This document shows positions 34,220-43,953 of a stretch of DNA of 64,000 nt, one piece after another (the first letter of the stretch is position 1; the number at the start of each line of letters is the position of its first letter). A program made the position numbers and the translations under genes. This DNA is from Umbribacter vaginalis (GTDB lineage Bacteria; Actinomycetota; Coriobacteriia; Coriobacteriales; Eggerthellaceae), in assembly GCA_001552935.1 (NCBI GenBank), contig KQ959685.1:1-64000 (forward strand), read 5' to 3'. The notes below the pieces were generated by a model. The model saw only the letters and a program-made list of their open reading frames with translations, was not told the DNA's origin and did not search any database.

Positions 34220-37200
34220 TTACTTACGATGACGTGGTAAAGAAGCACGGCGATGTTTTACCGATCTGCACAGTAGTAATCCTGCTAACAGCCCTATCTG
34301 TGAGAAGAATACCACCCACAAAGACGTATCGGCTGTTGATGGTAACGATGCATGGCGTGCATGAGCATACACAGACGGCGTTGTTATGCGAGGTTCGTGG
34401 GTAGATATATACGAAGCTTCATCGGAGTGCTGCACTACACTTTGATCAGCGCTACTCTGAGCGTTGTATTCAGGCACTACATGCTGTGGATGAACAGTAT
34501 GCTGATGTGGCGTTATCGGCGTTTCATTATGCTGTACGCTGGGTGTTATCGTAGTATGTGACGGGGGCGTTTTATGCGCCACACCATCTAAAGCGCCTCG
34601 TGCGTGTTTTAGTACTTCTAGCATACTGTCAACTTTAATCTGCTCTTTTTCCACGTCTTCCATCGTCTGCGGATGCGCTGCTAATGCAGCTTGTAAACTT
34701 TGTTGCGCTTGAGCAAGTGCCCTATCGAACGCTTCCTTTTTTTGTGGTGTCGCATTACGATACACAACATCTCCAGCTCGTACGGGATCTGTTTCACTTG
34801 GAACAAGAAGCACATCACGCTGAATTTCTTCACTGAGCTGCTGTGTGTCAACCGAAGCGCCGCTTATCGTAGCATCAAGCGCCTGCATTGACTTAAGCAA
34901 GCTCGTATACACATCATTTACTTGTTCGTGGCTCTTATCTGCGCCTGTTTCTTTATTCAACAGCGCGTCTGCTTGAGCTTTACACGTGTCAAAGGTAGCT
35001 TTTTTATCTGCAAGAGCAGTGGTATAAGCAGGCTGCGTTAGCAATTGCTGCGCTTTTGCATCAAGCGATAGCAAACTTCTCATAGCCTGATTAGTAACAC
35101 GCGCATCTAACAGCGTTAGATCAATTTCGTCTGTTTCAGGATTACCACTTTGCTTATCAGCCACAAGGTCGACCTGCGTTGAATCAAGGATACGTTTATA
35201 GGCGCTGCGTTGCGCATTGTTCAAATAGCTTAGCTGGGTCAATTCTGCATACGCATCGTTTAATTTCTGCGCTTTTTCAGCACGATTGGCGATGGCCGTT
35301 GGATCACCCACCTGGTGTGTAGCGTTAATGGCCTGTTCCAGCTTCTCTTTTTCAGCGTCTGGTAACGTAAGCTTTTTGATACGCTCAAGAGCAGCTTGTT
35401 TCTCGCGTGCCAAAACAGCAGGATCGTCATGGGTATTGGACGCTGTATCGCGTGGTGCTGGAGGGATTGAGGGCGCAACATTATCGTGTTGTGCACTTTG
35501 CAACGCAGTAAGAATTTCAACAGGTGTCGCAGCGTTCATAATCGCTTTCTGCGCTGTTTCACGTTTTTCTACTGAAAGATAGTGCAAATGGGAAAGAGCA
35601 TCAAGAGCATGCTGTTGGGCAGTGTGCATATTGGCGGTATTTTCATCTTGCAAAGCACGTAATGCAAGCGTAAGCGCTGCATAATCGTATGATGAAGCAT
35701 TCAGTGCATCATTAAAAGCTGACAGGCGCTCACTTGCGTTTGGCTGAGAATGTAACAGCGTATTAAGCACTGCATCGTTTGTATGGTGTTTGTTTTGCGC
35801 ATGGTTTGCAGCACCCATACCATGATCGACAAACGAAAAACTAAAAGGCTCGCTAGACAACTGTTTAGCCTGTTCAAGTGCCTGTGCGTCGGCAAGAATA
35901 GCCGCAAGATCAGCACAACTATGTGGCGTTTCTATATTCGCAAACTCATTTCCATCCAAACGCTGAAACAATTGCGTGCGATCCGATTCGCTCAGATGAG
36001 CCATCGCATTGATAGCTGTTACAATGCGCGCCTTTTCTTCAAGAAACGCCGTGTCACTTTTTTGTTTCGCAATATCATACGGATCGGTTGATGGCGCTTG
36101 CGTCCAAAGATCTTCTTGAGGAATAGTGAAGAGAGGCTTATAATCATGCGGCATGCTCTCACCATACACATCGATGTCTAAGCCATTTCCATTACATGCG
36201 AATTTCATAATGCCAGCTGGATTATCTTGATCTGCTAAATCGAGCCCTACCGTTCCTACTTTTGGCTTAAGAGTTGGAATAGCGTGCGTATAAGTATTGC
36301 CCGCTTTAGTCACTAATACAAGATCATTATTCGTAGCAAGAAGCGCTTCAAGCTGCTCTTTTGTTACTCCATCATAATTTTGCAGTATAAAGTTTACTAA
36401 TGCCTGCGTATAATTGAGCTTTGATTTCTTAGTTTGAATGTCGGAAAGTTTATCGTTATCATTTTCGTATTGAAGAGCTTCATCATGAGATGGCCATACA
36501 CTTGGTAAACTCAATGGTTGAGAGTTCCACTTCACGCTATGGTGCATATTACTGAGCGTATAAATCATCTGCTGCAACTGTGCTTCATCCATTGCGTTAA
36601 CAGCAGCTTCACTAACGTCTCGTATGCCACACGCTTTATATTCGCTTGGTGTTATTCCTTCAGCTCGTTTCTGCATAAGCAGACTCTTTACCAGTTTTTG
36701 CAGTGATGTGCGCACTGTTGCACTGTGTTTTTGCTTCAGAAATGCCGCCATAGGGTATAAGCGCTTTTGGTACCCATCTATATTAAATTCAATTCTATCT
36801 TGATAGAGCTGAAAATCGACACTGCCAAGAGAAAGCGATACAGAAGGATCTTTTGTATCACGCGCCTTCAACAATTTAAACTGCTGTTTTATAGCATCGA
36901 GTTGCTGCTTATTTCTTGCAAAATCTTCGCTTGATGCGTTAGTAGGATCAAAATCCACTTCAGGTAAGGTTTCCGGCAGCGCTACATCAAAGGTTTTCTT
37001 TGGATGTAAGAACTCGCTTGACCATATAAAGCTTACAGAACCATCGCTCCATTGTATTTTGACATTTCCATTGCGTGTAACACTAACAGGGCTTTTATTT
37101 CCAGCATGCGCCCTTGCTTCCTGATAAATACCAAGTGAAGCATTTGCCTTATCAAATTCACGCTGAATAGCAACAACATCAGCTGGCGTAAGATGATCAG

Positions 37201-38881
37201 GCTGATCGACATAAACAGACGGCGCAGTATAGGGCGCCCATCCGGCAATTGCAAGGTTAGAATCTAACTGAATAAGACGCTCGGCAGGTGTCGTGCTGCT
37301 TGTATTATCTAAAAAGGTAAATGTGACATCGCCCGTATTACTAACAGCAATATCGTAGTGCGTGCCATCAGATTTTTTCAGGTGTTGCAATACGTCATTT
37401 TTCTTGCCACCTGGTGTATTAGCGGCAATAATAGCTTGAACAAGCTGTGTTTTCTCGGTATCAGTAAGCCATTGAACACTCTTAACAATCTGCCGTTCAG
37501 GAATACGCGGTGTAAAACGCTTATTCATGGTCTGTTTTTGTGTTACTAAACGCACAGCAATAATAGTATCAATCGAATTATCTTGATACGTAATTGTCGC
37601 GCTCCCATCGTCAGCAATCTGTATACCTGCATCACCTGGTTTTATAAAGGTTTCAAATGCAGTGGGCGCATCGGGCGATTGTGTACTATTGGCTTTTTTA
37701 ATAGCAGCAATAATGTGCTGTTTTTCTGTTGTCGACACGTGAGTTATATCAGCAACTTCAATTGCTTGTGGGCACTGCACGCTTATATGGTCTGTAATAC
37801 GCGAAGCATACACCGTTTGCGCAGTTGCATAGCGAATTGCACCTGTAGAACGATACATTCCTGAAGCCAACAACAAAGGATGTTTATCGCGCTTTTTCCA
37901 TGCTTCTTCTGTAAGCTGCGCAACATATGAGAAGCGATAATACCGTTTACCTGCAGTTTCCTGATCTATAAACATTCCTTGCAAGCCACGAGACGCTGTT
38001 CCAGCTGAAGCTGCTTGAGGCTTATAGGCGTCCCATTGCTGTGCCGTATCACCTTTATTGTCATAATTATCGCCCTCACCAATAAAATCGTTCCACAACT
38101 TTTGCTGTAACTTGGAATCGTTATTTGATACGTAACGTGTCGAAATACCGTTCCATTGCTGAGGATTGTCATAGACGTGCTCACTTGCAACCACATAATG
38201 AGGTCTGTCAGCGCATTTCTTGGGCACAGCGCTTGATGATGCTGGTGCAGCAACATGGACTGTTGACGTGCGCGGCGATACGCTTGGTGTTGTTGTACCT
38301 GATGCTGTTGCAGCACCCGACAATGTTGTTGGTGGCTTTGTTGTACCTGATGACGGCGTTGTTGTATTGCCGGCAAGCGTATGGGTAGTTCCAGATGATG
38401 CTGATGCAACAGCTGCAGCTGGCGCACCATCACACGCACCTTCTTCGTTGCGTTGAAGGGTAATTCCCGTGATTGTTGTTGGGTCTATGCCGTGTGGAAC
38501 GCCATACCACCATTGTGGACGCCCCGACCAATCGGCAGGATCTTTTTGTACAAAAGGATTATTCGACACAAATTCTATACGAACATACCGTCCAAGCGGA
38601 TCTTCGTTTTGTTGTTTAATTGCGTCATCAGCCGTTTTGTAATACTTTACGTAAACGTGAAAGTTATCTTTACTGTAATCGGCATTCGTCTTAAAACCAT
38701 AATAGACCGCATGCCCATCGTTACTTACATAACCATCAGCAAATGCTTGTGATGCAAGCAATCCGCCTCCGCACAGCATTGAACTCGCTAATAAAGCTGC
38801 GTATGCTCCTTGCGACAAGGAATTATGTGTATGAACAGTGCGAACATTGTAAGAAGCATGCTTTGGCAACCTTTTGCTCAT
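34220..38881 (-). CDS. Very large sortase-anchored surface protein with LPSTAD motif
   Basis: A 1553-residue protein. Its signal peptide is about 1-48, with likely cleavage after SQAFA. Residues about 150-215 are Ser/Thr/Ala-rich. A series of modules of about 75 residues follows (about 370-630), each with a helical KxxIxxAIxxAN-like start and a strand pair such as VTRNGNVKIQWSDGSVSFIW. The second half is mainly helical, with several GA/FIVAR-like units (for example LTLPDAEKEKLEQAINAT and YLNNAQRSAYKRIL). The C-terminus has a His/Pro/Thr-rich spacer, LPSTAD, a membrane segment and a basic tail. LPSTA differs from LPXTG at the last residue. It is probably a host- or matrix-binding protein. It has an AGGA site before the ATG. 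Confidence 0.82.
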   Translation of the reverse strand: MSKRLPKHASYNVRTVHTHNSLSQGAYAALLASSMLCGGGLLASQAFADGYVSNDGHAVYYGFKTNADYSKDNFHVYVKYYKTADDAIKQQNEDPLGRYVRIEFVSNNPFVQKDPADWSGRPQWWYGVPHGIDPTTITGITLQRNEEGACDGAPAAAVASASSGTTHTLAGNTTTPSSGTTKPPTTLSGAATASGTTTPSVSPRTSTVHVAAPASSSAVPKKCADRPHYVVASEHVYDNPQQWNGISTRYVSNNDSKLQQKLWNDFIGEGDNYDNKGDTAQQWDAYKPQAASAGTASRGLQGMFIDQETAGKRYYRFSYVAQLTEEAWKKRDKHPLLLASGMYRSTGAIRYATAQTVYASRITDHISVQCPQAIEVADITHVSTTEKQHIIAAIKKANSTQSPDAPTAFETFIKPGDAGIQIADDGSATITYQDNSIDTIIAVRLVTQKQTMNKRFTPRIPERQIVKSVQWLTDTEKTQLVQAIIAANTPGGKKNDVLQHLKKSDGTHYDIAVSNTGDVTFTFLDNTSSTTPAERLIQLDSNLAIAGWAPYTAPSVYVDQPDHLTPADVVAIQREFDKANASLGIYQEARAHAGNKSPVSVTRNGNVKIQWSDGSVSFIWSSEFLHPKKTFDVALPETLPEVDFDPTNASSEDFARNKQQLDAIKQQFKLLKARDTKDPSVSLSLGSVDFQLYQDRIEFNIDGYQKRLYPMAAFLKQKHSATVRTSLQKLVKSLLMQKRAEGITPSEYKACGIRDVSEAAVNAMDEAQLQQMIYTLSNMHHSVKWNSQPLSLPSVWPSHDEALQYENDNDKLSDIQTKKSKLNYTQALVNFILQNYDGVTKEQLEALLATNNDLVLVTKAGNTYTHAIPTLKPKVGTVGLDLADQDNPAGIMKFACNGNGLDIDVYGESMPHDYKPLFTIPQEDLWTQAPSTDPYDIAKQKSDTAFLEEKARIVTAINAMAHLSESDRTQLFQRLDGNEFANIETPHSCADLAAILADAQALEQAKQLSSEPFSFSFVDHGMGAANHAQNKHHTNDAVLNTLLHSQPNASERLSAFNDALNASSYDYAALTLALRALQDENTANMHTAQQHALDALSHLHYLSVEKRETAQKAIMNAATPVEILTALQSAQHDNVAPSIPPAPRDTASNTHDDPAVLAREKQAALERIKKLTLPDAEKEKLEQAINATHQVGDPTAIANRAEKAQKLNDAYAELTQLSYLNNAQRSAYKRILDSTQVDLVADKQSGNPETDEIDLTLLDARVTNQAMRSLLSLDAKAQQLLTQPAYTTALADKKATFDTCKAQADALLNKETGADKSHEQVNDVYTSLLKSMQALDATISGASVDTQQLSEEIQRDVLLVPSETDPVRAGDVVYRNATPQKKEAFDRALAQAQQSLQAALAAHPQTMEDVEKEQIKVDSMLEVLKHARGALDGVAHKTPPSHTTITPSVQHNETPITPHQHTVHPQHVVPEYNAQSSADQSVVQHSDEASYISTHEPRITTPSVYAHARHASLPSTADTSLWVVFFSQIGLLAGLLLCRSVKHRRASLPRHRK

Positions 38882-39283
38882 ATTTCGTATCCTATCCGCT
38901 ACGTCGATATCATACGTCTATCGTATATGTATTTTACGTAGGCTATACATGTATTACGCCTTATGAGAGTGTATTTCGATTGTACGCCACTTTTGTTGAT
39001 AATCAATATTGTAAATGTATAAGCATACAAGTTCCAAATGAACTGAACCAAAAAACGCATCAAAGCTTCAACAAAACTAAGAAGCACCTGATAAGACACA
39101 TCAGGTGCTTTACACTTTTTATAATCACTTCTTTTACTATGCGCAGCATTTGTCATCGCCAACTACGCAGCACGCACCAAGGTATACACCACGTGCGGCA
39201 AGCTCTCGCACCACGTGCGGCACCACATGCAGCTTCTTCTTGCAACGCGTCCGACAGCACACGCACACACTTCTTGCAGCACG
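38882..39283. other. Gap with promoter region of the large surface protein and a terminator
   Basis: No gene is supported. The first 100 bp upstream of the surface-protein start is AT-rich with several TATACG/TACGTA dyad-like words; a hairpin terminator lies at 39082-39110. The part at 39180-39280 has loose CGTGCGGCA repeats. Confidence 0.5.
39082..39110 (-). terminator. Hairpin terminator after the BceAB-type operon
   Basis: A perfect 11-bp stem (AAGCACCTGAT / ATCAGGTGCTT) with a 7-nt loop. T-rich sequence follows on both strands (CTTAGTTTTG on the minus, TACACTTTTT on the plus), so it may act in both directions. Confidence 0.75.
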
Positions 39284-41521
39284 CTAAGAGGCTTGCTTAA
39301 GACAAATGCTCCGCGAAATAATATAGCAGATAACGAAATACCCAATATAGCCTACGAGTACCACAGCTAAAATCTGAGCAAGAATACCACCTGCCTGGGA
39401 AAGTGAACCAATTTCTACTTTGATAGCAGTAATAAATTGCAAGGCGTGCACCAACGCAAGCGCAGCAGGAACAAAGAAATAGAAGCATACCTGCGCAAAC
39501 AGCGCGCGGCTTGCCATGCCCGTTGTAGCACCAAGCTGCAGCAGTTTTGTATAATCATGGCGCGTGTCAAGGGCTTGCGTGAGCTGTTGTATTGCAAGCA
39601 AACACGCAGCTGCAACCAACAAAATAAGCCCCAGGTATATCGCCATAAACGAGCCAATACCCTTCAAAACACTTCCCATAACAACAACCTGATACAAGTT
39701 GACAATAGATATTTTGTTCCACGGTGCTTGAATATTATTTTCCCAGGTGGCCGGATGTTTACTGGTGCCAAGAACATCGCGAATAAAGCTCTGCTGTGCT
39801 TCGCGTGATGTATCTTTCAAAAAGCCAATCGCACTACATCCATACAATTGCGAGCTATTATCGATAAAACTATCAGGCACAACAAGGGTTATTGGGTATC
39901 CTGTAAAAATTCCTACAAAATCGTTATAGTCCAGCAGCGTCGTAAGTGTTATGTTGTGCCCACCAACCCCAACAGGAATATCGCCGGTAACGTAAGGGGC
40001 AAGCGCCTTATAGCTTGGCTCCATCAACGCAAGCAAGGCAACCTGATTATCCGCAAGCGATACGGTAGGCTTTCCTAAGTGCTGGAGCAGGGCATTCACT
40101 TCAGAAACTTTCATATACAAAATGTTTGTGTACCCTTTTAATTCGCTGGGGATGGCAGCGCTTTCTGCATCATTATCGTTGCTGCTATCTGCGGGTGTTG
40201 AAAAAATGGAAAAACCATGTTCAGACTGATTTTGTGCAGATGCATCGGTGTTATGTGCTGGACGTACCGTAGGAGCTGCCGTTTCACTGTGATGTGCAAT
40301 GATTTGCTTGAACAGCGTTTTTGCGGCATCCTTAGCATCGCTGTTTTCAAACTCCTTTCCAAGCGTTGAGTAAAACCGAAAACCTGCTGTATACGCAACA
40401 TAGTCGTTCCAATGGTCAACATGAGTTGATACATAGCGTGCAATATCGTAATCGGCTGCTGAGGTACTATCAGCAGCAAGCGCGCCTTCGCCAGCACTAA
40501 GCTTGTCGTTATCTACGGTATCAGCCATTACCATAACGCGCGAAGTATCGATATCTTTTAGCTGCCCGTCGATACTACTTACCACAGCAAAACCAAGTGA
40601 TAGGCCGCACAAAGCAACAAATACCGTTGCACACACCAGCGTAAGCGATGCCCACGCGCTGTTCACAGATTTTGCAAATTGACGCACAACGTAGCAGTTC
40701 AGCCCGCGCAAATAGAGCGGCTTTATCGATTTGGTAATCACCACAATAAAGCCCGAAAGCGAAAAGAAAAAGAGCGCTGTCCCGAGTGTTACAAACAGCG
40801 TTGCCTGCGCAAAAACGGAACTATCTGCATGGGTGCTCAGCCAAAATTTCAGCAACGAATACGAGTAGCCAATGCACACCAACGACACCACAAACAGCGC
40901 AAACAGCACGTAGGGGTTTCGCAATTTGAAGCGATCGCTAACCAGCGACGACTTGAACAATATCGCTAAGCGAACGCGTGAAATGCACAGCGACGTTATC
41001 AGCGATGACACAGCAAAAATTACGCAGAACAGCTCCGTTGTAAACAGCAGCGCTTCCTGTGAAATGCTAAACGTGAACATGTCGGGCGGAAAGTCGAACA
41101 GCGAGGAAATGTACGGCGATGTGAACTGCGATACAAGAATGCCCAGGCCCAAGCCAACAATCAGCGACACCACGGCACACAGCACGTTTTCAATAAGAAT
41201 GATAAGCGCCAGGTGCATTTTTTTCATGCCAAGCAGGATATAAGTTGCAAATTCTCGCCGGCGACGCTTCATAAAAAATAAATTTGACGACACCACCAAA
41301 AACATCACAATAACGCCAATCAGAACAGAAAGCGCCTGAATAAACATCTTCATCAGCTGATACATGCGACCCATATCGGGGGAAAGATCGGTGTAAAACC
41401 CCTGGCTGAGCAGCGCGTTGAAGCTGTAAAACATCATGATGGAAAGGCTGAGCGTTACAAAATAAATGGAAAAATCGCGCAGGGAGCGCCGCACATTTCC
41501 AAAAGCAATTTTAATGAACAT
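39284..41521 (-). CDS. BceB-type ABC transporter permease (FtsX family)
   Basis: A permease of about 745 residues with ten predicted membrane segments and a large extracytoplasmic domain (about 320-570), the layout of BceB/VraG permeases that free lipid II-cycle intermediates from peptide antibiotics and signal to the kinase. It begins MFIKIAFGNVRRSLRDFSIY, typical of the family. The ATG at 41521 lies inside the end of the ATPase gene (overlap 11 bp) with a GGGGGTGAAG stretch before it. The external domain contains a low-complexity Ala/Ser/Asp-rich piece (around 395-455). It works with the ATPase at 41511 and the kinase at 42600. Confidence 0.88.
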   Translation of the reverse strand: MFIKIAFGNVRRSLRDFSIYFVTLSLSIMMFYSFNALLSQGFYTDLSPDMGRMYQLMKMFIQALSVLIGVIVMFLVVSSNLFFMKRRRREFATYILLGMKKMHLALIILIENVLCAVVSLIVGLGLGILVSQFTSPYISSLFDFPPDMFTFSISQEALLFTTELFCVIFAVSSLITSLCISRVRLAILFKSSLVSDRFKLRNPYVLFALFVVSLVCIGYSYSLLKFWLSTHADSSVFAQATLFVTLGTALFFFSLSGFIVVITKSIKPLYLRGLNCYVVRQFAKSVNSAWASLTLVCATVFVALCGLSLGFAVVSSIDGQLKDIDTSRVMVMADTVDNDKLSAGEGALAADSTSAADYDIARYVSTHVDHWNDYVAYTAGFRFYSTLGKEFENSDAKDAAKTLFKQIIAHHSETAAPTVRPAHNTDASAQNQSEHGFSIFSTPADSSNDNDAESAAIPSELKGYTNILYMKVSEVNALLQHLGKPTVSLADNQVALLALMEPSYKALAPYVTGDIPVGVGGHNITLTTLLDYNDFVGIFTGYPITLVVPDSFIDNSSQLYGCSAIGFLKDTSREAQQSFIRDVLGTSKHPATWENNIQAPWNKISIVNLYQVVVMGSVLKGIGSFMAIYLGLILLVAAACLLAIQQLTQALDTRHDYTKLLQLGATTGMASRALFAQVCFYFFVPAALALVHALQFITAIKVEIGSLSQAGGILAQILAVVLVGYIGYFVICYIISRSICLKQAS

Positions 41522-42326
41522 CGGCGTCTTCACCCCCAAGGTAGCTTACAACGTCCATGATACTGGCGAAGAATTCTTTGCGGCTTTGAGTGCCGCGCTC
41601 CATCTGCGAAAATATAAGGCCGTCTTTGATAAACACCACACGCGATGAATATGATGAGGCAACTGAATCGTGAGTGACCATGATAATGGTTGCTGCTTCC
41701 GCCTGGTTAAGCTGCACAAATGCCTCTAGCAGATTGCGCGAATTTTTGGAATCGAGCGCTCCTGTTGGCTCGTCAGCCAAAATAAGAGCAGGACGCATAA
41801 TAATGGCACGCGCCGCCGCCACGCGCTGGCGCTGACCACCGCTCATTTGCTGGGGAAACTTATGCAACACGTCGCTTATATTAAGGCGCAGCGCAATTTG
41901 CGTAACACGCCCTTTAATATCTGACGTGCGGAATTTTGCAATCGTCAGCGGCAATGCAATGTTCTCATAAGCGGTAAGCGACTCAATAAGATTGGCATCT
42001 TGGAATATAAATCCCAGTTCATCATGGCGAAAACGCGCGAGTTTTTTGCCTTTCAGCGCATCAACGGGCGTGTTGTTGATGCTAATTGAGCCGGCAGTTG
42101 GTTTGTCAATGGTTGAAATGCAGTTCAGTAAGGTTGTTTTACCTGATCCTGAAGGACCCATGATGCTTACGAATTCGCCCTGTTTAACGCGTAAATCAAT
42201 GCCGTTTAATGCCTTGGTGATGCTTTTGCGTGAACCAAAATATTTTTTCACGTGCGAGCATTCGAGAATACATGGTTCAGAATCGGTGTGCTGGTTATCA
42301 GCACGTTCAGTGTCAACCAGTGACAT
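41511..42326 (-). CDS. BceA-type ABC transporter ATPase
   Basis: A 271-residue ATPase of the MacB/BceA type. Walker A GPSGSGKTT, Q-loop FIFQDANLI, signature MSGGQRQRVAAARA, Walker B LILADEPTGALDS and switch His in VTHDS. GGAGG lies close before the ATG. The last residues overlap the permease start. With the BceB-type permease it forms a resistance transporter against cell-wall-active peptides, and it is probably induced by the two-component system upstream on the same strand. Confidence 0.93.
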   Translation of the reverse strand: MSLVDTERADNQHTDSEPCILECSHVKKYFGSRKSITKALNGIDLRVKQGEFVSIMGPSGSGKTTLLNCISTIDKPTAGSISINNTPVDALKGKKLARFRHDELGFIFQDANLIESLTAYENIALPLTIAKFRTSDIKGRVTQIALRLNISDVLHKFPQQMSGGQRQRVAAARAIIMRPALILADEPTGALDSKNSRNLLEAFVQLNQAEAATIIMVTHDSVASSYSSRVVFIKDGLIFSQMERGTQSRKEFFASIMDVVSYLGGEDADVH

Positions 42327-42387
42327 ATTTCCTCCTTGATGGTAAGGCGAACACGCGCTATCAAGAGTCGTGAGGCATGGTAGCTAG

Positions 42388-42435
42388 CTTGTGTTTTACC
42401 TAACTTGTGTTTATTGTGCCTAGGTTTATTGTGCC
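42388..42435 (-). promoter_or_regulatory. Direct repeats in the BceAB-type promoter region
   Basis: TTTATTGTGCC occurs at 42410-42420 and 42425-42435 (15 bp apart) and CTTGTGTTT at 42388 and 42404 (16 bp apart), within 110 bp of the ATPase start. They could be regulator sites or another young tandem repeat. GTCAC/GTGAC half-sites near 42488 and 42520 are weaker candidates for the regulator's target. Confidence 0.4.
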
Positions 42436-42599
42436 GAAAATATCGAATTTCAACCATTGATTTAGCTAACTAAAACCTTACGTTTTTGTCACATTGCGAA
42501 CATGCAGCAGTACGAAGATGCAGTGACGCAGTGCAAAGATGCAACGTTGCAAAAGAGGCTTGCGAACGTGTGGCGCTGCTGTTCAGCAACGGAGCAACA

Positions 42600-43748
42600 C
42601 TACATTACGTCATGAAGCGCCGAACTAAAGCACAAGCACACGGTAGTTCCCTTCCCTACCTGCGATGATAATCGAACCGACATGTTCATCTTGCGCGCTA
42701 ACTTGTCAACCAAAAACAATCCAATGCCTGTTGACTTCGCATATGCGCGGCCATTTTCACCTGTAAATGCCTGTTCAAACACACGAGAACAATCGCTTGC
42801 AGGAATGCCAATGCCTTCGTCACGTATCGACAGGACGGTTGTTTTCACACCAAAATCATTGGTCTGCTGAGTGGCACTAATGTCGATGTATGAAGCTTCT
42901 GCCTGCGGTTTTCTGTATTTGATGGCATTCGAAATAATTTGCTCTATCATAAACTGCACCCATTTCGCATCGCCGCGCACGTTCACGTTCAAATTGCTTA
43001 AGCGCGGGTACACTTTCGCAAGAATCATGTGGCGGCTATACCGGTGAATGGCGGCTTTAACAACCTGGTCAAGTTGAATATTTTTGATAATGAAGTCGTT
43101 TTCAAGATTGCCGCTGCGCGCATAATACAGTGTTTGGTCAACCAGCTCTTCGATGCGTTTGATTTGTAATCCAAGACGCTGATTCACTGATGCAGTAGCA
43201 GAAAAGGAGAAATCGCCTGCTTGTTTACATTCCCCTGCTTGCGCACGTTCTCCAGCTGGCATACAATCCCCTGTTTGCAAAGACATTTCCCCTGCTTGCA
43301 GCGGCACGTCGCTGTTGCGTAACAACAATTCACACGCAGCAAGCGGAGTTTTAATTTCGTGCACCCACAGTTCCGTATATTGACGATAATCACCCTGTTC
43401 TTGCTTGGTTTTTTCAATTTGAGAAACCATCGCTTGCGTCATCGTTTTCATAAGGGAAAGCACAAAAGCCTGCTCACGCGTGTGTGGACTTGATGTAAGC
43501 GTACTGCACAAATACGCCTGCGAACTCAGTGAGCGCGAAAGGTCGCTTAGTTCGCGATAAAAAGAACGAATGCGCAGGTAATCGGCCACAAGCACCAGCA
43601 CTGTTACCAGTGCAATTACTCCAAGAATCAAAATCAGCACGCCAAGCGCCACGCGGGCAATAAGCATCCCCAGCACCGATAACAGCAGCGCAAAACACAG
43701 CAGCAACAGCCATGCTAAGCGATCAATGACGTAGTTTGCAAACGTCAT
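42600..43748 (-). CDS. BceS-type sensor histidine kinase with a minisatellite insertion
   Basis: A 382-residue intramembrane-sensing kinase. The ATG at 43748 follows AAAGGAG and is preferred over a longer frame. Two closely spaced membrane segments (about 12-30 and 35-55) with almost no external loop are the hallmark of BceS. The H-box is ELWVHEIKTPLAACELLL (His130). Immediately after it, residues about 149-180 consist of six-residue units of the type QAGEMS/QTGDCM, which separates the H-box helix from the second helix (LGLQIKRIEELVDQTLYYARS). The ATPase domain has an N-box (QIISNAIKYRK), RDEGIGIP and KSTGIGLFLVDKL. It partners the regulator at 43954. Confidence 0.88.
   Translation of the reverse strand: MTFANYVIDRLAWLLLLCFALLLSVLGMLIARVALGVLILILGVIALVTVLVLVADYLRIRSFYRELSDLSRSLSSQAYLCSTLTSSPHTREQAFVLSLMKTMTQAMVSQIEKTKQEQGDYRQYTELWVHEIKTPLAACELLLRNSDVPLQAGEMSLQTGDCMPAGERAQAGECKQAGDFSFSATASVNQRLGLQIKRIEELVDQTLYYARSGNLENDFIIKNIQLDQVVKAAIHRYSRHMILAKVYPRLSNLNVNVRGDAKWVQFMIEQIISNAIKYRKPQAEASYIDISATQQTNDFGVKTTVLSIRDEGIGIPASDCSRVFEQAFTGENGRAYAKSTGIGLFLVDKLARKMNMSVRLSSQVGKGTTVCLCFSSALHDVM
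43216..43300 (-). repeat. 18-bp coding minisatellite in the kinase gene
   Basis: On the plus strand, CCTGCTTG or variants start at 43216, 43234, 43252, 43270 and 43291, that is spacings of 18, 18, 18 and 21 bp, all multiples of three. On the coding strand they give hexapeptides such as QAGEMS, QTGDCM and QAGECK. Confidence 0.88.
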
Positions 43749-43953
43749 ACGGTACTCCTTTGAACCAATACGTGCAGATGAGAAGCGTGCTAACAAACAA
43801 GAGTGTTCACTTCGCGCTGAACGAAAGCGTTTGCACATGAAGTGCGCTCGCGTTCAAGCGCCATCACATTGCTGCGTTCCTACATTACCGCATTACCTTA
43901 TACCAAAACTACGCCGCCATGGTTCCTTGATCCATCATTTCTGCATGCCAACG

